A stretch of DNA of 64,000 nt from Flavobacterium panici (GTDB lineage: Bacteria; Bacteroidota; Bacteroidia; Flavobacteriales; Flavobacteriaceae). Where the stretch lies: positions 62,001 through 126,000 of the forward strand of contig NZ_CAIJDE010000058.1 in the NCBI RefSeq assembly GCF_903819335.1, read 5' to 3'. The position numbers and the translations under genes were made by a program. Within the stretch, counting starts at the first letter, position 1; every line of letters begins with the position of its first letter. Shown one piece after another: positions 53,301 to 61,318 of the stretch. Under the pieces are notes generated by a model. The model was not told the origin of the DNA, did not search any database, and saw nothing but the letters and a program-made list of their open reading frames with translations.

Positions 53301-53380
53301 CGTTTACATCTAAAAATACCATTTCCACGATTGGTTTACATTGTCGAACTTTGACATAAATTAATTTAAAAATAGAAAAG

Positions 53381-53953
53381 ATGGAAATCGTACAAACACC
53401 CGAAAATGCATTATCAGCTTCAATTGTTTCAGCAATAATGAATGCCCCAATTGAAAAAATCAATATAGCAGACTGGCTTCTAAATCTGCCAGATGCCGAA
53501 TACCAGCGCTGTTCTGTGAACCATATTGCAGCGGGAATTACTTCAAATTTTGAAGGGATACCAATGTCTATCAATGTAGAATACGTCGGAACTGCACTTG
53601 TTGTACAGCACTATATTTTTGATGAATATCGTGCCGATTATTGCCGCATGTTATCTATTTCTGATACTATTACAGCGAGCGGAAGATCTAAAGTACAGGT
53701 TCTTTGGGAATTAAAAGCAGAAAGAATCGACGACAAAACTTCCAAATTCACCAACACCATTCATGCAACAGCTACACCAGAATTTTTAAATTTCATCAAA
53801 GAAAACGGAATTTCTTTAGCGGAAGCTGCAAAAGCAAGACAAGAAGCCTCTGACACCCACAACCACGAAGAAACACCTCTGTTTGCAAAAAGCATTGAGA
53901 ACAAAGCTTTATTTGGAAAATATAATCTACCTTTTCAACAAATTAGACTATGA
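53381..53953 (+). CDS. Conserved protein of unknown function (SRPBCC-like?)
   Basis: 190 residues, soluble. YQRCSVNHIAAGITSN, then SINVEYVGTALVVQHYIFDE and KVQVLWELKAERIDD, suggest alternating beta strands as in a START/SRPBCC barrel, but I cannot name the family with confidence. It is divergent from the LysR gene and its stop overlaps the ATG of the quinone oxidoreductase by 4 bp (ATGA), so the two are translated together and likely act in one process. Confidence 0.6.
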   Translation: MEIVQTPENALSASIVSAIMNAPIEKINIADWLLNLPDAEYQRCSVNHIAAGITSNFEGIPMSINVEYVGTALVVQHYIFDEYRADYCRMLSISDTITASGRSKVQVLWELKAERIDDKTSKFTNTIHATATPEFLNFIKENGISLAEAAKARQEASDTHNHEETPLFAKSIENKALFGKYNLPFQQIRL

Positions 53954-54924
53954 AAGCTATTACAATCACAAAATTTGGAGGTCCTGAAGTTTTGCAGCTA
54001 ACGGAAGTTACTGATTTAATTCCTTCTAAAAATGAAGTGTTAATTCAAGTAAAAGCATCTGGTATCAACCGAAGTGACATTCTCCAGCGTAAGGGAAAAT
54101 ATGCGGCTCCAGATAGCACTTCTAATGAAATTCCGGGTCTTGAAGTGTCTGGTATAATTGCAGCATGCGGTCCTGAAGTTACGCAATGGAAAAAAGGAGA
54201 TCGTGTTTGTGCCCTTCTTGCCGGGGGTGGCTATGCTGAATATGTTGCTGTTAAAGAAGGTCAGTGCCTGCCTATTCCTAAGGGTTTAAATTTTGTAGAA
54301 GCGGCAAGTCTGCCTGAAACGGTATTTACAGTTTGGTCTAATATTTTTGATCGAGGCAAACTCAAAGCTGGTGAATCCCTATTAGTTCACGGAGGTAGCA
54401 GCGGTATCGGAATTACAGCTATTCAAATTGCTCATGCTCTAGGGTCAAAAGTTTTTACAACAGTTGGTTCAGAGGAAAAAGCAAAGTATTGTGATGCATT
54501 GGGATCTGATCTTTCTATTAATTATAAAACAGAGGATTTCGAAGAAATTTTAAAAGGCAAAGGCGCAGATGTAATTCTTGATATGATAGCCGGACCTTAT
54601 TTTCAAAAAAATCTCAACGTCTTAAACGAAGACGGAAGACTTATTCATATTAATGCGGAGAATGGAAAAGACGTAGAACTTGATATTTGGCAGTTAATGG
54701 TAAAAAGAATCACGATCTCCGGAAGTACACTACGCGCAAGAGATTATAACTACAAAAAACGATTAACAAAAGAAGTATTCCAAAACATCTGGCCATTAAT
54801 CGAAAATGGAAAATTCAAGCCCGTTATTTACAAAACATTTTCGTACCAGAATGTTATAAACGCTCATCAATGCATGGAAGAAGGAAGCCATATTGGTAAA
54901 ATTATACTGGATTGGGATTCCTAA
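53950..54924 (+). CDS. NAD(P)H quinone oxidoreductase, PIG3 family
   Basis: 324 residues. The GroES-like domain starts MKAITITKFGGPEVLQLTEV with INRSDILQRKGKY; the Rossmann motif is LLVHGGSSGIGITAIQIAHA. No zinc-ligand Cys/His set is present. SLPETVFTVWSNIFDRG is characteristic of the PIG3/QorB group. These enzymes reduce quinones by one or two electrons with NADPH. Expression is probably under the divergent LysR gene. A related but truncated paralogue-like gene lies at 51.5 kb. Confidence 0.9.
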   Translation: MKAITITKFGGPEVLQLTEVTDLIPSKNEVLIQVKASGINRSDILQRKGKYAAPDSTSNEIPGLEVSGIIAACGPEVTQWKKGDRVCALLAGGGYAEYVAVKEGQCLPIPKGLNFVEAASLPETVFTVWSNIFDRGKLKAGESLLVHGGSSGIGITAIQIAHALGSKVFTTVGSEEKAKYCDALGSDLSINYKTEDFEEILKGKGADVILDMIAGPYFQKNLNVLNEDGRLIHINAENGKDVELDIWQLMVKRITISGSTLRARDYNYKKRLTKEVFQNIWPLIENGKFKPVIYKTFSYQNVINAHQCMEEGSHIGKIILDWDS

Positions 54925-55011
54925 AAATTATTGCAAGCCCTGAAGCAATTTAGTTAAAAATGCTTCTTTCTCAAATTAAAATTCTAGAGATTATTTTTTT
55001 AAAACTGAATT

Positions 55012-55049
55012 ACGCCCTACAGAATAAATGAATTTGAGGGCGTGATTTT
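55012..55049 (+). terminator. Probable terminator of the quinone oxidoreductase unit
   Basis: ACGCCCT (55012-55018) pairs with AGGGCGT (55037-55043), followed by GATTTTTACTTTTT. The loop is long (18 bases). It starts 87 bp after the stop codon. Confidence 0.5.
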
Positions 55050-55194
55050 TACTTTTTACACAAGCTTTAAATGAAACACTTTTATTATTGTGGCAGAATG
55101 ATGGCGTATAGTGTTTTCGGAAATAGAAAGTAAACAAATTCAAGTGTTAACGAGGTTAGGTTCGAAACTGTATTAAATTATCCTCACCGAACCC

Positions 55195-55430
55195 CTAAAT
55201 TATTTTTTTAAGTATTCCATTAAATATAAAACCGTTAAACGGCAAGACAGAATACCAGTATATTTTACCTATAAGTCCCAGTGGTTTAAAAGTAGCATCC
55301 TGATATAAGGTATTGTTGATTATTTTAAATTCCAGCCACGCTTCGCCCGAAAGTTTCATTTATGCATACAAAATCAGTCTACCTTCCTTCTTCTCGGCGT
55401 ATATTACCTTTCCAAAATCCAGTGCATATC
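55195..55430 (-). pseudogene. Remnant of an SDR/DUF2867 protein (C-terminal ~75 codons)
   Basis: Reading the minus strand gives GYALDFGKVIYAEKKEGRLI, LYA, a TAA stop, then MKLSGEAWLEFKI, TFKPLGLIGKIYWYSVLPF and NGFIFNGILKKII before a natural stop at 55195. This matches the C-terminal DUF2867 part of SDR-like oxidoreductases (recalled pattern: ...YAEMKLPGEAWLEF...), with the Glu codon changed to TAA. The upstream Rossmann part is missing. The rest of the 54925-55558 gap shows nothing else but the two hairpins. Confidence 0.7.
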
Positions 55431-55466
55431 CTGCATGTATTTGCTTCCAAATTTTATAATATTACG

Positions 55467-55502
55467 ATAAAAGCCTAATATCTAAAAAGATATCAGGCTT
55501 TA
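55467..55502 (-). terminator. Terminator of the fructan utilisation operon
   Basis: AAAGCCTAATATCT (from 55470) pairs with AGATATCAGGCTTT (to 55502) with one A-C mismatch and a tight A-rich loop. It lies beyond the fructokinase and the 37-residue ORF on the minus strand. Confidence 0.75.
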
Positions 55503-55558
55503 CTTTAAAAAACGAATATTTAAGTAAGTAATTAAAACTTAAACAAAATTCCATGCAT

Positions 55559-55672
55559 TTAATAAAAATCGGATTTTAAAAAATAGATAAGACCACTAAT
55601 AAGCAATATTAAACTTATTGCTGTTAACAAGGCCAATTGCAAGAATTTTGTTTTAGATAACACATATTTCAT
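55559..55672 (-). CDS. Possible 37-residue membrane peptide at the operon end
   Basis: Begins MKYVLSKTKFLQLALLTAIS and continues LILLISGLIYFLKSDFY: one membrane helix with a positively charged N-terminus. Its ATG is 17 bp after the fructokinase stop and the operon terminator follows 57 bp after its stop, so it would be on the transcript. No homologue is recognised and no ribosome-binding site is apparent (usual for this phylum). Confidence 0.4.
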   Translation of the reverse strand: MKYVLSKTKFLQLALLTAISLILLISGLIYFLKSDFY

Positions 55673-55689
55673 TTAAATTTCATACAAAG

Positions 55690-56595
55690 TTAAATTTTCA
55701 TTTTTAACATCATTTTTTCAATTCTGGAAAGTGAAATTTCGGGATTCGCTCCAGGAGATTCAGCTACTAATGCACCTACTGCACAGGCAAAATCAATTGA
55801 ATACTGAGGTTCTTTTCCACTTAACAATGAAGCTATCAAAGCCGCGAGAAATGAATCTCCGGCACCTACGGTGTCAGCAACTTCAACAGGATATCCCTCA
55901 TTTTCATAAAGTCGGCCTTCCCACATTAGCAAGGCTCCGTGTTTGCCTCTCGTTACACACATTCCCGTTACTTTACTTCGTTCAGCTATAAAATTCATAT
56001 TGTCTTCCAGACTTGTAAATGGCGAAGCCATAGCTGCAGTAATTTCTAATAATTCCTCATCATTAAACTTTATAAAATCCGCTGACTGCATGAGGCGATC
56101 CAGCATTTCATACGAATAATGTGGTTTTCTTAAATTCACATCAAAAACCTTGTAGACTTTTTTTTGCAGCATTTCTTCCAGTGACAGCCTTGAAACCTCA
56201 TCACGGCAAACTAAACTGCCATAAATTAAAACATCCGCATTAGCAACTGAATTCCTCGCCAAATCATTCAATTCAATTTTATCCCATGCAGACGGGTAAC
56301 TGATTTCATAACTTGCCGATCCGCGCTCATTTAAGGTTACGTTGACCAAACCAGTTGGAAAATCTTCAGAAACTACAATTGTATCCGTTTCAAGTCCCAG
56401 TTGTTTCACTTGCTCTTTTATTGCTCTCCCGTCTTCATCATTGCCTACACAACTTATCATAGCTACTTCGCAACCCAGCGTTTTCATTCGCAAGGCTACA
56501 TTCAATGGTGCTCCGCCAATCTTTTTTTCATTGGCAAAAACATCCCAAAGTACCTCTCCGTATGCCACCGCCTTAAGGTTTTTTCCGTTATTCAT
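55690..56595 (-). CDS. Fructokinase (PfkB/ribokinase family)
   Basis: 301 residues. The N-terminal PfkB signature is seen in GEVLWDVFANEKKIGGAPLN, and the C-terminal VADTVGAGDSFLAALIASLL contains the GAGD anion hole and catalytic Asp. FDVNLRKPHY is typical of fructokinases. It phosphorylates fructose released by the GH32 enzyme encoded 23 bp upstream in the same operon, feeding glycolysis. Confidence 0.9.
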   Translation of the reverse strand: MNNGKNLKAVAYGEVLWDVFANEKKIGGAPLNVALRMKTLGCEVAMISCVGNDEDGRAIKEQVKQLGLETDTIVVSEDFPTGLVNVTLNERGSASYEISYPSAWDKIELNDLARNSVANADVLIYGSLVCRDEVSRLSLEEMLQKKVYKVFDVNLRKPHYSYEMLDRLMQSADFIKFNDEELLEITAAMASPFTSLEDNMNFIAERSKVTGMCVTRGKHGALLMWEGRLYENEGYPVEVADTVGAGDSFLAALIASLLSGKEPQYSIDFACAVGALVAESPGANPEISLSRIEKMMLKMKI

Positions 56596-56618
56596 TCTAA
56601 AATATTTTATTATTGTTC

Positions 56619-58175
56619 TTATTCAGGCTGGGTTATCTGAAGATTCGAGATTGTGCTCGTTTGTCCTTCAGCAATTAAACCCCATTTATTTTTGTCTCTT
56701 CCGTAAACGCGATTTGTGAGCGCTGCTTTTCCGTTGATGTAAACTACGACAACACTTCCTTCAGTAATTATTTCAACATCATATTTTACATTCGTCTGAA
56801 ATGCATATGGTAAACGGGTTACTTCCTGCGAAGCCGAATTATAACCGCTTATTTTACTATTAGCAATATCCAAAACCACTTTATAATAACTTCCTGTATC
56901 ATTGGTATGAAAAACAAATCCAGTTGTTCCACTAGCTTTCGCTAAAGTAACTTCGGCTTTTATTTTGACTTTCTTTCCAACGCTTTTAAAAGTAACCATT
57001 GCTTTTTCTGTTTCTCCGGACAAAGAATAAGTTCCATTGTTAGCTGTTGCATTAGAAGTAATCTCATCTACTTCTGCAGTAGCATTCTTTTTCGAAAACA
57101 AATCCTTAACCGACTTCGGCGATTGAGTTCCTAAAGTTCCATCTGAATTCTGAGTTAATTCATGAATGACCATATTCCCCGCCCAATCTTTATTTCCTAA
57201 ATCATTCTCAGGCGTTTTTCTGGCATTCCATCCAAAAACATATCTTTTATTTCCGTCAGAAGCCGTTTTTCCTGCGTAAAAGTATTCTCCATCAATTCTG
57301 TCATTTTCCGGTTTTGTCCATGGACCAGTTATTGATGATGAAATTCTATAATGCGTTCCTTTGTTTCCGCTCCAATTCTCAGAAAAAATTAAATACCAAT
57401 TGCTTCCCATTTTGAAAATATCCGCACATTCCATCATCAGATAATTATCTTCAGGAGTTGTCGTATAAATCGGAGCTTGAACATCCCATTTTCCTGATGC
57501 AGGATCTGCGCTTGTAAAATGCAGCAAAACGGCTTTTCTTCCAGGTTCTGTCTGTGTACTTACTAACATGGAATATTTTTTCAATTCATCATTATAAAAC
57601 ACATGCGGATCTCTGAAATCATAATTGTAGTAGCCCGCCGGAGCTGTAATTTTAAAAGAAGGAACTTTTGTCCAGTTTTTCAAATCTCCACTTGTTGCAC
57701 ACAACACACTTTCTCTCGCATTCGACTGAACAAAAACGGGATTTTCATTGTGCCCTGTATAATAGAAATAATAAAGATTGCCCACTTTGACAACTGATCC
57801 TGTGCCAATAGCAAAATCAGGTTCAAGCGTTGTACCATATGGAATGGTTTGACCTTCATAAGTAAAATGCGCCAAATCTGTACTTTGATATTCATGAATA
57901 TCATGAAACCCTTTTCCAGCAGGTTTATTCTGTGCATCATGTAGAAAGTAAATATGAAATTTTCCGTTATCGAAAAAAGGCATAATATCTCCGGTATAAC
58001 CCGCACTGTAATATGGGTCGTTTGCGCCCATCCATTGCGCGGGCGGAACAGGAAAAACATTAGTTATTTCAGAATTTCCTCCTGAAATCGAACCTCCAAT
58101 ATACGTTTCATCCTGACTGCATGAAGCCAGTGAAAAGAAAACGAAGGCGATTGTTATTATATTTCTATATTTCAT
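56619..58175 (-). CDS. GH32 fructan hydrolase lipoprotein (levanase type)
   Basis: 518 residues from ATG 58175 (MKYRNIITIAFVFFSLASC); an upstream ATG at 58190 adds five residues before the signal. The lipobox LASC is followed by SQDE, suggesting surface export. The five-blade propeller shows QWMGANDPYYSAGYTGDIMP (nucleophile region), FRDPHVFYN (RDP motif) and MECADIFKM (acid/base Glu in EC). A C-terminal beta-sandwich begins near residue 360. It hydrolyses beta-2,6 or beta-2,1 fructan. The NDP motif is modified compared with invertases, as in DUF4980-type levanases. Confidence 0.9.
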   Translation of the reverse strand: MKYRNIITIAFVFFSLASCSQDETYIGGSISGGNSEITNVFPVPPAQWMGANDPYYSAGYTGDIMPFFDNGKFHIYFLHDAQNKPAGKGFHDIHEYQSTDLAHFTYEGQTIPYGTTLEPDFAIGTGSVVKVGNLYYFYYTGHNENPVFVQSNARESVLCATSGDLKNWTKVPSFKITAPAGYYNYDFRDPHVFYNDELKKYSMLVSTQTEPGRKAVLLHFTSADPASGKWDVQAPIYTTTPEDNYLMMECADIFKMGSNWYLIFSENWSGNKGTHYRISSSITGPWTKPENDRIDGEYFYAGKTASDGNKRYVFGWNARKTPENDLGNKDWAGNMVIHELTQNSDGTLGTQSPKSVKDLFSKKNATAEVDEITSNATANNGTYSLSGETEKAMVTFKSVGKKVKIKAEVTLAKASGTTGFVFHTNDTGSYYKVVLDIANSKISGYNSASQEVTRLPYAFQTNVKYDVEIITEGSVVVVYINGKAALTNRVYGRDKNKWGLIAEGQTSTISNLQITQPE

Positions 58176-58196
58176 TTTAGTTAAATTCAAGGTGGA

Positions 58197-59594
58197 TTAT
58201 TTTGCCGCTAGATAATTGATACTGTTTTGTGTCAGCAGTTTAATGTTTGTAATAAACTCGTTTGCCTGACTTGGCACTCCGCTGCTATTGGTTTCATTGT
58301 ACCAATCGTAAGCTCCCATAGAAATAACAATTACATTTTTATTTGTACTCGTGTTCGGGAATTCTGCAATTGTTACTCTTCCGTTCAGTTCATTATCCCA
58401 GGCTTCACTTGCCAGATTGGTTCCTCCTGTTTGGTTTCTCCAGCCTTCTCCATTATTGTAGCCTCCCCATTCCGGTAAAAACCACCACGCTGTATGGTTT
58501 AATCTGAAAGTTCCGCTTTGTAATAAATTGGCTTTTCCAGCTTCAAAAGTGGTTAAACCCTGAAATATTGGATGACCTTCATGACCAACAAATGACATTC
58601 CCCATGAATTTCCATCTACAAATCCATTTGGAGGAAAATCACCAAAAACATTATTCGGTCCTTTTCCTGACGGAACAATTCCTAAAGCATCGACATATTG
58701 CGAAGCAAAAGAAGTCAAAAGCAAGTTTCCGCCATTTGTTCTGAAATTTTTCAATGCGTTTGTAACCGCAGGATTATAAGCCACAGAAGGTAAATTTGCA
58801 GCCGAATCAAAGTGCCACCAAATGACGTCGATATCACTTAAATCGGCACCATTTTGTATACTTTCAAAGGAAATATATTTTGCTCCTGGGAAATTATCAA
58901 ACAACCAGTTTGAAGCTGTAACTTCATCCATATTTGTAATTCCTGATCTTGTAGCAGCAGTTCCTAAAAATGCAACTGTTAATCCTGTAACTGGAACTCC
59001 AACATTTGCTGTATAATTAACGCTTTTACCATTTGATGTTATTACAAAAGTAACCGCATTCGTAAAATCAACGGTTGCTCCTGAAGCTGGCGAAATTGTA
59101 ACGCCCATTGTAACTTCAATTACGGGTTTAAGCACTGTCAAATCAGTATTTTCAGGAAGCGTCATATTAATGGTTTTACTAATATCGTTTATCGTTGCCG
59201 CAATGCCATTAATCGTAAAACTCTTAATCGGACTTAAAACGGTTGTGGTTACCGTATAATCTTTGTATAAATTGCCATTAACTACTCTGAATTTTACTGG
59301 ATTTGTAAAATTCATAGCCGAATTTAATTCCGGATTTGATGTTGCGCCATCGACAAAAACAACTTCCGGTTTTATAGCTGTTATGTCAGATCCGTAAGGC
59401 ATTACAACAGTAATTTTTCCTGTTGTCTGATCAATGTTTCCTGAAACTCCATTTAATTTGAATGAAAGTACATTTGAAGGCGAACTCACATCAAATCCGC
59501 CAGTTTCAAAACTATTTTCGCAGGCATTAATTATAAAAATCATTGCCAATACTATAGACACTTTGGTCCAATATTTATTTAAAGCTTTTTTCAT
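58197..59594 (-). CDS. DUF4960 surface lipoprotein (fructan-binding)
   Basis: 465 residues with lipobox INAC (Cys25). Two short beta-sandwich repeats (about 45-115 and 118-200: SFKLNGVSGNIDQTTGKITV; SFTINGIAATINDISKTINM) precede a domain of the DUF4960 / GATase-like type: LTVAFLGTAATRSG, VIWWHFDSA and MSFVGHEGHPIFQGL. In Bacteroides thetaiotaomicron the equivalent levan-locus protein sits in the same position and binds levan. It would hold polysaccharide at the cell surface for the SusCD complex. Confidence 0.82.
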   Translation of the reverse strand: MKKALNKYWTKVSIVLAMIFIINACENSFETGGFDVSSPSNVLSFKLNGVSGNIDQTTGKITVVMPYGSDITAIKPEVVFVDGATSNPELNSAMNFTNPVKFRVVNGNLYKDYTVTTTVLSPIKSFTINGIAATINDISKTINMTLPENTDLTVLKPVIEVTMGVTISPASGATVDFTNAVTFVITSNGKSVNYTANVGVPVTGLTVAFLGTAATRSGITNMDEVTASNWLFDNFPGAKYISFESIQNGADLSDIDVIWWHFDSAANLPSVAYNPAVTNALKNFRTNGGNLLLTSFASQYVDALGIVPSGKGPNNVFGDFPPNGFVDGNSWGMSFVGHEGHPIFQGLTTFEAGKANLLQSGTFRLNHTAWWFLPEWGGYNNGEGWRNQTGGTNLASEAWDNELNGRVTIAEFPNTSTNKNVIVISMGAYDWYNETNSSGVPSQANEFITNIKLLTQNSINYLAAK

Positions 59595-59612
59595 ATTGCT
59601 GATTTTTAAAGA

Positions 59613-61304
59613 TTAATAACCTGGATTCTGTTTGTACAATCCCTGGCTGAAATTAATTTGCTTCAACGGAATTGGGCAATATTCTTCTTTATGCGCATCA
59701 AAAAAAGCATCCTGATAATACGTACGTTTTGTTTTTTCTTTAGCATAAAAATCATTCATCACCTGATCTGTAATTCCCCAACGGACAAGGTCGAAGAATC
59801 GGCTTCCTTCCATTGCCAATTCTAAACGACGTTCCCAACGCAACGCTTTACGGGCAAAATCCTGCGTCCAGTTGCAATTGCTTCCGTCCACATAAGTATT
59901 GATTTTGAAATTACTCACATAAGGCAGTCGTCCTGTACTTTGTGCGGCTCTTTCTCTGATTTCATTGATCAACGGCAAAGCTTCAGATTGTCTTCCTAAT
60001 TCAATCAAAGCTTCGGCACGCATCAAAATCACATCAGCATAACGAATCTGAATTCTATTTTTAGAATTTCCGTAAAACGGATCAATACTTACGACACAAG
60101 TGCAATTTGGAGCAACGTTTTCTTTTAAAGAAGCAAAATAGCCATACGTTCCCGGAGATCTTACCCAAGCTTCAACATATAGAAATTCAGGATCATATTT
60201 ATATGGAAGACCAGGCATTGCAACAGTATGATACAATCTTGGATCAACTGTATTGGCATCAATATTTTTATAATCAAAATCTTCGTTGTTGTACGTGTCA
60301 AACTCAGGCAAACCATTTGCTCCGGTTTTAAAAGCATTCACTAAATTCTGGCTTGGCTTATGAAAATCGCAACAGCCTAAACCTTGCGGTGTAGAAAGAA
60401 CATCAGAAAAATTCAATCTTCCGTAAAGCGTTCCATCGTTATCAGAAAACTGAATCGAGAAAATAGCTTCCGGTCCGTTTTCGTATGTTCCCGGTAAGAA
60501 GTTGTTGGCGAAATCCGGTTCCAAAGAAGCTTTTCCAATTACTTTATCCGTTGCTGCAATTACTTCCTGCAAATGCTGCTGACTGATTCCTGTAACTTTA
60601 AATGTTTCATCTTGCGTATAAGCCTGATACAATCTAGTTTTTGCCAAATACGCATAAGCTGCTTTTTTATTGGCGCGTCCAACTTCTGGTTGTGTGTCAG
60701 GCAAATTATCAGCCGCTGCTTGAAAATCTTCTGCGATTTTTTTCCAAAGTTCTTCATTTGAAAGTGCTTTGTTTGAAATCGTTTTATAATCTTCTACGGG
60801 AACATCTTCGGTAATATAAGGCACATTTCTGAACATGATTTTCAGCATAAAATAGAAATGTCCTCTTAAAAAACGCATTTCAGCCATACGTGTTTTCTTC
60901 AATGGATAATCGGCTTCTGAAATTTGTTCCAAAGCTTTCAACGCTTTATTGGCTCTTGAAACACCCACATAACTGATGTACCAGAAACTGTCCAACTCTC
61001 CAAAATCTGGACGGATATTATTTGAAACTTCAAAAAAATGAAAATCTTGGATATCATTTGTACCGCTTCCGCCTTTGTAGGCATCATCAGAACGAACATT
61101 TCCAAACGGCCATAAACTGTACGGAGAATCGTAATGATCATTTCCTAACTGTGCATAAGCTGCATTCATAAATCCTTCAACCGACTGCGGTGTAACAATA
61201 TCTTCTTCTGACAACACACCACGCGGATCATTTTCTAAAAAATCGGAACAGGAAGCGAAGAAACCTATCGCTAAAAATCCTGCCATATATAATATTTTTT
61301 TCAT
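59613..61304 (-). CDS. SusD/RagB-family nutrient-binding lipoprotein
   Basis: 563 residues. Lipoprotein signal MKKILYMAGFLAIGFFASC followed by SDFLENDP, the characteristic start of mature SusD proteins. TPR-like helices run throughout, e.g. RMAEMRFLRGHFYFMLKIMF, and the C-terminal RWERRLELAMEGSRFFDLVR and W/Y-rich block are diagnostic. It forms the lid on the SusC barrel and captures fructo-oligosaccharides. The gap to SusC is 14 bp. Confidence 0.94.
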   Translation of the reverse strand: MKKILYMAGFLAIGFFASCSDFLENDPRGVLSEEDIVTPQSVEGFMNAAYAQLGNDHYDSPYSLWPFGNVRSDDAYKGGSGTNDIQDFHFFEVSNNIRPDFGELDSFWYISYVGVSRANKALKALEQISEADYPLKKTRMAEMRFLRGHFYFMLKIMFRNVPYITEDVPVEDYKTISNKALSNEELWKKIAEDFQAAADNLPDTQPEVGRANKKAAYAYLAKTRLYQAYTQDETFKVTGISQQHLQEVIAATDKVIGKASLEPDFANNFLPGTYENGPEAIFSIQFSDNDGTLYGRLNFSDVLSTPQGLGCCDFHKPSQNLVNAFKTGANGLPEFDTYNNEDFDYKNIDANTVDPRLYHTVAMPGLPYKYDPEFLYVEAWVRSPGTYGYFASLKENVAPNCTCVVSIDPFYGNSKNRIQIRYADVILMRAEALIELGRQSEALPLINEIRERAAQSTGRLPYVSNFKINTYVDGSNCNWTQDFARKALRWERRLELAMEGSRFFDLVRWGITDQVMNDFYAKEKTKRTYYQDAFFDAHKEEYCPIPLKQINFSQGLYKQNPGY

Positions 61305-61318
61305 TTTTAAATCTTTTA

